64,000 nt of DNA. Origin: Nocardioides sp. QY071 (GTDB lineage: Bacteria > Actinomycetota > Actinomycetes > Propionibacteriales > Nocardioidaceae). Both the position numbers and the translations under genes were made by a program. Location of the stretch: assembly GCF_029961765.1 (NCBI RefSeq), contig NZ_CP124681.1, positions 2,232,001 through 2,296,000 of the forward strand. Reading direction: 5' to 3'. Numbering within the stretch: position 1 is the stretch's first letter; every line of letters begins with the position of its first letter. The notes below the pieces were generated by a model. That model searched no databases. It was not told the origin of the DNA and saw nothing but the letters and a program-made list of their open reading frames with translations. Shown piece after piece: positions 7,703-15,217 of the stretch.

Positions 7703-8659
7703 TCAAGCGGCGGCGCCCCGCACCCCGGGCAGCACCTGCTCGCCGTAGAACTCGATCATCTCCCGGTAGTACGGGCCGACCGTGGAGACGTACACCTCGT
7801 CGTACCCTGCCTCGGCGTACGCCCGCACCGCGGAGACGTGCTCGCCCGCCGCCGAGCCGGCGACCAGGCTGTCGGCGGTGTCCTCCTTCGTCACCAGCTG
7901 TGATGCCTGCTCGAAGTGGCGGGGTGAGGGCAGCACCTGGGCGAGCTCGCCGGGGAGCCCGGCGTTGGACCACAGCCGGTGGGCGTGCTCGACGCCCTCC
8001 TCCCTGCTGGGGGCGAAGGCGACCTTGAGGCCGGCCGCTGTCGGCCGCCCGCCCGACTCCTCGCTGAAGAGCGCGCGGAGCTCACCGCCGGGGGCGGTGT
8101 TGACATAGCCGTCCGCGATCTCGGCGGCGACCCGGGTGGCCTTCTCGCCGAAGCCCGACATCCAGATCTCCGGCGGTGTCCCGGGCAGCGTCCACAGCCG
8201 GGCGTCGTCCACGGTGAACCACTGCCCGCGGTGGTCGACCGTCTCACCGGTCCACAGCGACCGGATCAGGCCGACCGCCTCGCGCAGCATCTCGATGCGT
8301 ACGTCGAACGACGGCCACACCTCGCCGGTGAGGTGCTCGTTGAGCGCCTCACCGGTCCCGACGCCGAGCCGGAAGCCCGGATTGAGCACCGCGCAGGTCG
8401 CGGCCGCGTGGGCGACCAGCAGCGGGCTCTGCCGGCCGATGGGGCAAGTCACCGCGGTCATGATCGGCAGCGCGGTCACCTGGGCGATCGCCCCGATCAT
8501 CGGCCAGACCATCGGGCTCTGGCCCTGGGCGGAGTTCCACGGCTGGATGTGGTCGCTGATCCACAGCCCGTCGAACCCGGCGTCCTCCGCGGCGAGGGCC
8601 TGCTCGACGAGCTGGTTCGGCGTGTACTCCTCGCTGGAGAGGAAGTACCCGATCCTCAT
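7703..8659 (-). CDS. F420-dependent LLM-class oxidoreductase (TIGR03557/G6PDH-like)
   Basis: A 318-residue luciferase-like TIM-barrel protein. The N-terminus MRIGYFLSSEEYTPNQLVEQ and the segment GFDGLWISDHIQPWNSAQG match the F420-dependent, glucose-6-phosphate-dehydrogenase-like subgroup (TIGR03557 type). RLGVGTGEALNEH and IWMSGFGEKATRVAAE are typical barrel segments that line the F420 pocket. The substrate is unknown. It starts 1 base after the hemerythrin gene stop, so both are probably cotranscribed. Its stop lies 6 bp from the carbamate kinase stop (convergent). Confidence 0.88.
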   Translation of the reverse strand: MRIGYFLSSEEYTPNQLVEQALAAEDAGFDGLWISDHIQPWNSAQGQSPMVWPMIGAIAQVTALPIMTAVTCPIGRQSPLLVAHAAATCAVLNPGFRLGVGTGEALNEHLTGEVWPSFDVRIEMLREAVGLIRSLWTGETVDHRGQWFTVDDARLWTLPGTPPEIWMSGFGEKATRVAAEIADGYVNTAPGGELRALFSEESGGRPTAAGLKVAFAPSREEGVEHAHRLWSNAGLPGELAQVLPSPRHFEQASQLVTKEDTADSLVAGSAAGEHVSAVRAYAEAGYDEVYVSTVGPYYREMIEFYGEQVLPGVRGAAA

Positions 8660-8660
8660 C

Positions 8661-9215
8661 TCACGACTCCGCCTCGGCCTCGAGGGTCTGCTGCAGCTCG
8701 TCCTTGCTCATCGACGAGGCGCCGGAGATGCCGGCGTTGGCGGCCTGCTGGTCGAGCTCGGCCTTCGTGATGTCGGCCGGCTGCTCGCCGAGGTGCTCCT
8801 CACGTGCGGCGAGGAACGCCTCGCCGAGCTCGGCCCGCCGCGCCTCGTCCAGGTGCTCACGCATGCCGGGCAGCACGGTCGTCTCCTCCTCCTCGACGTG
8901 GTGGCTGACCGCGTCGACCAGCTTCTTCAGCGCGGTCGGGAAGTCCGGCGACGACGGGTCGGTCTCGGAGAGTGCGAGGGCGAGCCGGTCGGCCTCGAGG
9001 TGCTCCTTCTGGCTGTGCTCGACGTCGTCGGCACCGCCGGCCTCGCTCGCCGCCGGGTAGACCTCGGACTCCTCGGCCCGGCTGTGGGCCGTGAGCAGCG
9101 TGGTCATCACGGGCACCAGCGCTGCCCTCTTGTCCGGCTCGTTGAGGAGAGTGTCGAAGAGCTTCTCGAGCTCCCGGTGGTCGTTCATGATGAGGTCGAC
9201 GACGTCCTTGCTCAT
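8661..9215 (-). CDS. Hemerythrin HHE domain protein with a SAP/Rho-N-like tail
   Basis: A 184-residue protein. Residues 1-140 form a four-helix hemerythrin-like bundle with the expected di-iron ligands: NDHRELE, TAHSRAEESEVYP, HSQKEHLEAD and SHHVEEEETTVLP. Residues about 150-180 (ITKAELDQQAANAGISGASS, then MSKDELQQTL) resemble a short SAP/Rho-N-type helical motif, often a nucleic-acid contact. Hemerythrin-like proteins bind O2, NO or metal, or sense redox; which applies here cannot be told. It is the first gene of a two-gene unit with the F420 enzyme. Confidence 0.87.
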   Translation of the reverse strand: MSKDVVDLIMNDHRELEKLFDTLLNEPDKRAALVPVMTTLLTAHSRAEESEVYPAASEAGGADDVEHSQKEHLEADRLALALSETDPSSPDFPTALKKLVDAVSHHVEEEETTVLPGMREHLDEARRAELGEAFLAAREEHLGEQPADITKAELDQQAANAGISGASSMSKDELQQTLEAEAES

Positions 9216-9382
9216 GGCCTGCTCCTCGAGGGTCCGTGGGTGCGCGGGTCCACGTCCGGACCCGAGGGAGGCCGTACCCGTGAACGCCCCGCGGATACCG
9301 AGAGCGGGGAGTCAGCGCCTCGGCGAGTTGGGTGGGTGAGGGTGAGCCAGTGGTCACTCTCACACACCCGACCCCGGGAGAC

Positions 9383-9985
9383 TCAGGCCATCTCGGGCAC
9401 GTGCAGGTGCGCGTACGCCAGGTCGAACTCGTGCACCTCGACGACGACGCCGGAGGACTCCGTCGCCGCGCACTCACGCATCTCGTCGGCCATCGCGCGG
9501 CTGGCCACCATCGCGTCGTGCGACTCCCAGGCCGTCGTCGCGCAGCCGAGGCCGGTGGCCCGGTCGACGAGCAGGCTGGCGCTGCAGAAGCCGTCCATCT
9601 CCTCCAGGCGGGGGAGCAGCGCGACCCGGAAGGTCTCGGTCATGGCGTCGAGGTCGCCCTCGAGCCAGCTGGCCCGGCAGCACGCTGCGTGGTGCGTGCG
9701 GTGCATGACGACGATCTCCCAGCTGTCGACCTGCATCGAGGCACCGAGGACGTCGCGGCCTCGGTCGCGCATCGGCCGCAGCATCGCGTCGCTCGCGGTC
9801 ATCGCCTCCTCGGTCTCCCACGAGCTGGTCGCGATGCAGTAGCCGGTCGCGCGGTCGACCAGCAGCGACAGCCCGAGACAGCCCTCCATCTTGCTGAGCG
9901 TCGGGGCCGCCTCGGCCTCGACGAACTTGATGCCCGCGTCGATCTTGGCGGGGTTGCCGTGGAACGTGCTCGAACGTGCGTACAC
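9383..9985 (-). CDS. Tandem antibiotic-biosynthesis-monooxygenase-like (ABM) protein
   Basis: A 200-residue protein made of two clearly duplicated ~95-residue halves. Compare MEGCLGLSLLVDRATG with MDGFCSASLLVDRATG, and ATSSWETEEAMTASDAM with ATTAWESHDAMVASRAM. Each half has the dimeric alpha-beta barrel (ABM/EthD-like) pattern, so a single chain could form the dimer-like barrel. The cofactor-free monooxygenase or heme-binding function known in relatives cannot be assigned. It is alone, with 167 bp before the hemerythrin gene and 122 bp after plsC. Confidence 0.8.
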   Translation of the reverse strand: MYARSSTFHGNPAKIDAGIKFVEAEAAPTLSKMEGCLGLSLLVDRATGYCIATSSWETEEAMTASDAMLRPMRDRGRDVLGASMQVDSWEIVVMHRTHHAACCRASWLEGDLDAMTETFRVALLPRLEEMDGFCSASLLVDRATGLGCATTAWESHDAMVASRAMADEMRECAATESSGVVVEVHEFDLAYAHLHVPEMA

Positions 9986-10107
9986 GACCCACTCCTCTCA
10001 GGGGCAGGGCGACGCCCGACCGGCATCGCCGGTAGGTCCCTGCTTACTCCTGGGCAGAGCGACACGCCAGCCCTCCGGAGTGGGCGGGCGGAGCGGGCGC
10101 GCGCAGC

Positions 10108-10776
10108 TCAGGCGTCGACCGGTCGCTCGTTGTAGGCGCCGGCCAGCTCCTGGCCGGTCAGCGCGTGGATGGCGTCCATGATCTCGTCGGTCGCCTCCCG
10201 TCGCGCCCGGCCCGGCGCGACGCCCTCGAAGCGCCCGGCGAAGTCGAGTGGCTTCCCGAACCGCACGGTGACCTTCGCCCGCCGGGGGAACCGGGCGTCG
10301 ACCGGCTGCAGCTGGTCGGTCCCGGTCAGCCCGACAGGCACGACGGGTACGCCGGCCGTCAGGGCGAGCTGCGCCACCCCGGTCCGGCCGCGGTAGAGCC
10401 GCCCGTCGCGGGAGCGGGTGCCCTCGGGATAGATCCCGAACGCCTCGCCCTTGCCGAGCACGTCGAGCGCCACGTCGAGCGAGTTCAGCGCCGCGCGGGT
10501 GTCGCTGCGGTCGACCGGGACCATGCCGAGCCCCTCGAACCAGGCCCTGCTGAGCCGGCCCTTGATGCCGGGCCCGGTGAAGTACTCCGCCTTCGCCAGG
10601 AACACCACCTTGCGCGGTGCGACGATCGGAATCACCACGCTGTCGGCGAAGCTGAGGTGGTTGCTCGCGAACAGCACCGCACCGGTCAGCGGCACGTTGG
10701 CGACGCCCTCGATGGTCGGCCGCCACACGGCGCGGGCGAGGGGCGGGACCGTGGTGTGAAGGACCGAGTACAGCAC
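10108..10776 (-). CDS. plsC: 1-acyl-sn-glycerol-3-phosphate acyltransferase
   Basis: A 222-residue PlsC-type acyltransferase of phospholipid synthesis (acyl-ACP/CoA + lysophosphatidate to phosphatidate). The catalytic HX4D motif is NHLSFADS (about residue 39), and the substrate-binding motif YPEGTRS lies near 120 with GVAQLALTAGVPVVPVG after it. A hydrophobic N-terminus (LYSVLHTTVPPLARAVW) could associate with the membrane. Length is typical of actinobacterial PlsC homologues. Confidence 0.9.
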   Translation of the reverse strand: MLYSVLHTTVPPLARAVWRPTIEGVANVPLTGAVLFASNHLSFADSVVIPIVAPRKVVFLAKAEYFTGPGIKGRLSRAWFEGLGMVPVDRSDTRAALNSLDVALDVLGKGEAFGIYPEGTRSRDGRLYRGRTGVAQLALTAGVPVVPVGLTGTDQLQPVDARFPRRAKVTVRFGKPLDFAGRFEGVAPGRARREATDEIMDAIHALTGQELAGAYNERPVDA

Positions 10777-10895
10777 GGGGCCAGCCTAGTTCTGCCCGGG
10801 TCCGGACCTTTCCCCATTCCACGGGATGCCACGGCGGCCCGGCGCGGGGATCGTGGCTGGTGGGGGAGGGGCCACGAGGCCAGGAGGCCAGGAGC

Positions 10896-12236
10896 ATGAC
10901 GAAGTGGTGCGGCCCCGACGAGGCCGGGTACGACGAGCAGCGCGCTCTCTTCAACGCCATGATCGACAAGCGGCCCCGCGTCATCGCGGCCTGCGACGGA
11001 CCGGCGGACGTCCGGGAGGCGCTCGAGCGTGCCGCCCGCGACGGGCTCGCGGTCGCCGTACGGTCCGGTGGGCACTCGGTGGCCGGGCAGTCGACCAACG
11101 ACGACGGCCTGGTGGTCGACGTACGCCCGATGAAGGGGATCGAGATCGATGCCTCCGCCCGCCGCGCGCGGGTCGGCGCGGGCTGCACCTGGGGCGAGTT
11201 CGACGCCGCCGCGCAGGAGCACGGCCTGGCCACCACCGGCGGCCGGGTCTCCACGACCGGGGTCGCCGGGCTGACGCTCGGCGGCGGGTCCGGCTGGCTG
11301 GAGCGCCAGTACGGGCTCAGCTGCGACAACCTGCTCGCGGTCGAGCTGGTCACCGCGGACGGCCGCGAGCTGCGGGCCGACGAGCACCAGCACCCCGACC
11401 TGCTCTGGGCCAGCAAGGGCGGCGGGGGCAACTTCGGTGTCGTGACCGCGCTGGAGTTCCGGCTGCACCCGGTCGGACCGACGATCCTCGCCGGTCTGAT
11501 GCTGTGGCCCTTCGACCGCGCCTCCGAGGTCGCCCACGCCTACCGGGACTGGGCGCACGACGCGCCCGACGAGCTGGGCACCGCGCTGGTCGTGATCAGT
11601 GGTCCGCCCGAGGAGTTCGTGCCGGCGTACCTCCAAGGCGAGCCGGCGGTCGGCCTCGCCGTCTGCTGGAACGGCGACCACGCCGTGGGCACCGAGCTGG
11701 TCCAGGTGATGCGCGACCTCGGGCCGGCGGTCGACCTGGTCGGGCCGATGCCGTATGCCGCGTTCCAGCAGATGATCGACGACCCGCCCGGCCTGCGGCA
11801 GTACTGGAGCGCCGACTACCACGACAGCTTCCCCGACGCGGCCCTCGACGTCTTCCTCGCCGCCGGCGCGGGCCGGCCCTCGCCGATGACCCAGCACCTC
11901 CTCCTCCCGTGGGGTGGCGCGCTGGCCCGCGTCGACGCCGACGCCACCCCGCTCAACCAGCGGGCCGCCCGCTGGGTCAGCCACCCGTTCGCGACGTGGA
12001 TGGACGAGGCCGACGACGAGGAGAACATCGCCTGGGTCCGCGACTACCGCCGCGCCAACGCCCCGTTCACCACCGGCGGCGTCTACCTCAACTTCATCGG
12101 CGACGAGGGCGACGAGCGGATCCGGGCCGCTTTCGGTGCCGAGAAGTACGAGCGTCTCGTGGCCATCAAGTCGGAGTACGACCCCGAGAACGTGTTCGCG
12201 GGAAACCAGAACATCCGCCCCCGCGCGACCGTCTGA
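10896..12236 (+). CDS. Berberine-bridge-type FAD-linked oxidoreductase
   Basis: A 446-residue flavoprotein with an FAD_binding_4 domain then a BBE C-terminal segment (GNQNIRPRATV). The AVRSGGHSVAGQS motif (about residue 60) carries the histidine that is covalently linked to FAD in this family. The second attachment cysteine usually found in a GxCxxVG-type motif is absent; the matching stretch reads GGRVSTTGVAGLTLGGG, so any linkage is probably mono-covalent. ATG 10896 is preferred over ATG 10860 because an AGGAGG-like site lies just before it. A cupin gene follows after a tandem repeat. Substrate unknown. Confidence 0.88.
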   Translation: MTKWCGPDEAGYDEQRALFNAMIDKRPRVIAACDGPADVREALERAARDGLAVAVRSGGHSVAGQSTNDDGLVVDVRPMKGIEIDASARRARVGAGCTWGEFDAAAQEHGLATTGGRVSTTGVAGLTLGGGSGWLERQYGLSCDNLLAVELVTADGRELRADEHQHPDLLWASKGGGGNFGVVTALEFRLHPVGPTILAGLMLWPFDRASEVAHAYRDWAHDAPDELGTALVVISGPPEEFVPAYLQGEPAVGLAVCWNGDHAVGTELVQVMRDLGPAVDLVGPMPYAAFQQMIDDPPGLRQYWSADYHDSFPDAALDVFLAAGAGRPSPMTQHLLLPWGGALARVDADATPLNQRAARWVSHPFATWMDEADDEENIAWVRDYRRANAPFTTGGVYLNFIGDEGDERIRAAFGAEKYERLVAIKSEYDPENVFAGNQNIRPRATV

Positions 12237-12240
12237 GCAG

Positions 12241-12280
12241 ACCCGAGCAGACCCGAGCAGACCCGAGCAGACCCGAGCAG
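12241..12280 (+). repeat. 10-bp tandem repeat ACCCGAGCAG, four perfect copies
   Basis: Four exact consecutive copies of ACCCGAGCAG fill the gap between the flavoprotein stop (12236) and the cupin start (12302). A partial copy (TGAGCAG) precedes and a degenerate copy (ACCCCGAACAG) follows. The repeat directly abuts the cupin ribosome-binding site GAGGAGAAG. Copy-number change here would alter spacing between two cotranscribed genes. Confidence 0.95.
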
Positions 12281-12301
12281 ACCCCGAACAGAGGAGAAGC
12301 C

Positions 12302-12655
12302 ATGTCCGACAAGCAGAGCATCGACTCCCCGCACGAGCGCCGCGACTTCCAGGACCACGGCCACATGGATGTGGTCACCCTCGGTGACTTCACCCTCGGC
12401 CGCGGCACCTTCGAGCCCGGCTGGCGCTGGTCGAACGACGTCAGGCCGATCGCCGGCACCGACTCCTGCCAGGTCCACCACACCGGCATCTGCGTCTCCG
12501 GCCGGATGACGATCAAGCCCGACGACGGCGCGGAGTTCGACATCGGTCCCGGCGACGTCATCGACCTCGACCCGGGCCACGACGCCTGGACCGTGGGCGA
12601 CGAGGCCTGCGTCATCCTCGACACCGGGGTCGCGGCGTACGCCAAGCCGAGCTGA
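12302..12655 (+). CDS. Cupin domain protein
   Basis: A 117-residue single-domain cupin. A metal-site-like motif is seen: HHTGICVSGRMTIKPDDG (cupin motif 1 region) and IGPGDVIDLDPGHDAW (motif 2 region). The N-terminus DFQDHGHMDVVTLGDFTLGR matches small cupins that often accompany oxidoreductases. The start ATG 12302 has a GAGGAGAAG site. It is likely cotranscribed with the upstream flavoprotein across the 10-bp repeats. Whether it is an enzyme or a binding protein is unknown. Confidence 0.85.
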   Translation: MSDKQSIDSPHERRDFQDHGHMDVVTLGDFTLGRGTFEPGWRWSNDVRPIAGTDSCQVHHTGICVSGRMTIKPDDGAEFDIGPGDVIDLDPGHDAWTVGDEACVILDTGVAAYAKPS

Positions 12656-12672
12656 GGCCGAGTCCGATCGGT

Positions 12673-12684
12673 GTCGGGCCCGAC
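12673..12684. terminator. Palindrome downstream of the cupin gene
   Basis: GTCGGGCCCGAC is a perfect 12-bp palindrome 18 bp after the cupin stop. It lies in a 156-bp gap before the P450 gene and may terminate the flavoprotein-cupin unit. There is no T-run, so this is a weak call; it could equally be an operator for the P450 gene. Confidence 0.3.
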
Positions 12685-12811
12685 CGGATCCGCTAGTGCA
12701 GAGGAACAAAAGGTCGCGGTCACGCTGGGCAGAGGGCGGGTGACTCCGGTCGCCGGCGCGTGGTTTGGTTCGGACAAGCCCCGCAAATCCTCTGACTAGG
12801 CGGTTCCCGTC

Positions 12812-15217
12812 ATGAGCGTGCTCGACCAGGTCATCAACAAGGCCCAGGCGACCATCCCGATGGAGCGCCAGGTGCAGGGCATGCACCTGTTCCAGAAGGC
12901 CAAGCGCCGGGTGGTCGGTGACAAGCAGCCGGTCTTCGTCGAGCGCCCGATCCCCGACGTAGACGAGCTCGAGCTGACCGACATCGATGTGAGCAACCCC
13001 TTCCTGTTCGGGCAGGGGCAGTGGCGCTCGTACTTCAAGCGGCTGCGCGACGAGGCTCCGGTGCACTACCAGGCCGACAGCCCGTTCGGGCCGTTCTGGT
13101 CGATCACCCGGTACGACGACATCGTCACCGTCGACAAGGACTTCGAGAGGTTCTCCGCCGAGCCGCAGATCGTGATCGGCACCCCGCCGCAGGGCTTGGA
13201 CATCGAGATGTTCATCGCGATGGACCCGCCGCGACACGACCAGCAGCGCGGCGCGGTCCAGGGCGTCGTGGCCCCGCAGAACCTCGAGGAGATGGAGGGC
13301 CTGATCCGCTCCCGGGTCAAGGAGGTCCTCGACGACCTGCCGGTCGGTGAGCCGTTCGACTGGGTGGACAAGGTGAGCATCGAGCTGACGGCCCGGATGC
13401 TCGCCACCCTGCTCGACTTCCCCTACGAGGAGCGTCGCAAGCTCGTCTACTGGACCGAGGTGACCGCGGCCGGCGCCTCCACGACCGGCGGTCAGAGCGA
13501 CGTGGACGAGATGTGGCGAGCCTCGGCGGAGATGGCGAGGAGCTTCAGCGCGCTGTGGCACGACAAGGCCGCCCGCCTGGCCGCCGGCGAGAAGCCCGGC
13601 TACGACCTGATCACCTTGATGCAGATGTCCGAGGACACCAAGGACCTGATCGACCGGCCGATGGAGTTCCTCGGCAACCTGATCCTGCTCGTGGTCGGCG
13701 GCAACGACACGACGCGCAACTCGATGTCCGGCGGCGTCCTCGCGCTCAACCAGTTCCCGGAGCAGTTCGACCGGCTCCGGGCCGACCACTCGCTCATCCC
13801 GAAGCTGGTCCACGAGATCATCCGCTGGCAGACGCCGCTGGCCTACATGCGCCGGATCGCCAAGCAGGACACCGTCCTGAACGGCCAGTTCATCCGCAAG
13901 GGCGACAAGATCGTGATGTGGTACGCCTCGGCGAACCGGGACGAGCGCACCTTCGAGAACCCCGACGACTTCGTCATCGACCGGCACAACGCGCGCCACC
14001 ACCTCTCCTTCGGGATCGGCGTCCACCGCTGCATGGGCAGCCGGCTGGCCGAGCTCCAGCTGCGGATCCTGTGGGAGGAGCTGCTGGCCAGGTTCGAGGA
14101 CATCGAGGTCGTCGAGGAGCCGGAGTACCAGCAGTCGAACTTCGTCCGCGGCTACACCAGGATGCAGGTCGTCCTCACGCCGATCGGCCAGGAGCGCCGA
14201 CCCGGCCCACGGAGGATCTCCGCTCCCCGGCCGACGCGTCTGCGCTCCCGTGAGGGCTGGGTGACGAGCACCGCGGAGACCGAGGCCGAGCTGCAGGTCG
14301 CCGCTCGCCGCGAGGTGGCGAACGGCATCGTCGAGCTCACGTTGGCCGCCCCCGCCGGCGTACGTCTCCCGTCCTGGACCGCCGGCGCCCACATCGACCT
14401 CGTCCTGGGCCCGACCCTGACCCGGCAGTACTCCTTGTGTGGCAGCGTGGCTGACGAGTCCTCGTGGAAGGTCGGGGTGCTCCTCGACCCGGAGAGCCGG
14501 GGCGGCTCGGCGTACGTCCACGAGATGCTGACCGAGGGCGCGACCGTCCGCGTGCGCGGTCCGCGCAACCACTTCCCGCTCGTCGCGTCGCCGCGCTACC
14601 AGTTCATCGCCGGCGGGATCGGCATCACCCCGATCCTCGCGATGATCGAGGCGGCCGAGCTGCGCGGCGCCGACTGGAGCCTGCTGTACGTCGGCCGGTC
14701 CCGCGCGTCGATGGCATTCCTCGACCGGTTCGAGGGGGATGACCGGGTGACGGTGTGGCCGAGCGACGAGTGCGGCCGGTTCGACCTGGCGTCCGTGCTC
14801 GGGACGCCGCGGCGAGACACCGAGGTCTATTGCTGCGGCCCGGAGGCTCTGATGGACTCCGTCGAGGCGGGCTGCTCGGCATGGCCCGAGGGCAGCGTGC
14901 ACCTCGAGCGGTTCGTGGCCAAGAAGGTCGAGGCATCCGAGGACGCGCTGGACACGTTCGAGGTCGAGTGCTCGCGCTCGGGGGTGACGGTGGCGGTGCC
15001 GGAGGGGACCACCATCTTCGACGCGGTCGACAAGGCCGGCGTCGACGTGATGGGCTCCTGCATGGAGGGCATCTGCGGCACCTGCGAGGCCGACGTGCTG
15101 GAGGGCACGCCCGAGCATCGTGACTCGGTGCTGTCCAGGACCGAGCGCGAGCGGGGCGACACGATCATGACCTGCGTCTCCCGCTCCCTGTCGAAGAAGC
15201 TGGTGCTGGACCTGTGA
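12812..15217 (+). CDS. Self-sufficient CYP153-like P450 fused to a phthalate-dioxygenase-reductase-type module
   Basis: An 801-residue single chain. Residues 1-450 are a cytochrome P450 that reads like CYP153 alkane hydroxylases: FGPFWSITRYDDI, EMFIAMDPPRHDQQ, VGGNDTTRNSMSGGVLAL (I-helix), HEIIRWQTPLAYMRR (ExxR) and SFGIGVHRCMGSRLAELQL with heme ligand Cys407. A ~25-residue Arg/Pro-rich linker follows. Residues about 480-801 form a reductase in the order flavin domain (RQYSLCGS), NAD domain (GGIGITPILAM, YCCGPEALM) and C-terminal plant-type [2Fe-2S] ferredoxin (Cys750, Cys755, Cys758, Cys788). CYP153 enzymes normally use separate ferredoxin and reductase; this layout is that of CYP116B. The stop overlaps the next gene (GTGA). 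An in-frame GTG at 14261 could start a separate reductase. Confidence 0.88.
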   Translation: MSVLDQVINKAQATIPMERQVQGMHLFQKAKRRVVGDKQPVFVERPIPDVDELELTDIDVSNPFLFGQGQWRSYFKRLRDEAPVHYQADSPFGPFWSITRYDDIVTVDKDFERFSAEPQIVIGTPPQGLDIEMFIAMDPPRHDQQRGAVQGVVAPQNLEEMEGLIRSRVKEVLDDLPVGEPFDWVDKVSIELTARMLATLLDFPYEERRKLVYWTEVTAAGASTTGGQSDVDEMWRASAEMARSFSALWHDKAARLAAGEKPGYDLITLMQMSEDTKDLIDRPMEFLGNLILLVVGGNDTTRNSMSGGVLALNQFPEQFDRLRADHSLIPKLVHEIIRWQTPLAYMRRIAKQDTVLNGQFIRKGDKIVMWYASANRDERTFENPDDFVIDRHNARHHLSFGIGVHRCMGSRLAELQLRILWEELLARFEDIEVVEEPEYQQSNFVRGYTRMQVVLTPIGQERRPGPRRISAPRPTRLRSREGWVTSTAETEAELQVAARREVANGIVELTLAAPAGVRLPSWTAGAHIDLVLGPTLTRQYSLCGSVADESSWKVGVLLDPESRGGSAYVHEMLTEGATVRVRGPRNHFPLVASPRYQFIAGGIGITPILAMIEAAELRGADWSLLYVGRSRASMAFLDRFEGDDRVTVWPSDECGRFDLASVLGTPRRDTEVYCCGPEALMDSVEAGCSAWPEGSVHLERFVAKKVEASEDALDTFEVECSRSGVTVAVPEGTTIFDAVDKAGVDVMGSCMEGICGTCEADVLEGTPEHRDSVLSRTERERGDTIMTCVSRSLSKKLVLDL

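Noticed and set aside
10860..10895. ATG 10860 as start of the flavoprotein
   Set aside because: The extra 12 residues are not family-like, and the better ribosome-binding site precedes ATG 10896.
12241..12280. Tandem repeats as a CRISPR array
   Set aside because: The 10-bp units are directly contiguous with no spacers and no cas genes; a slippage-type repeat.
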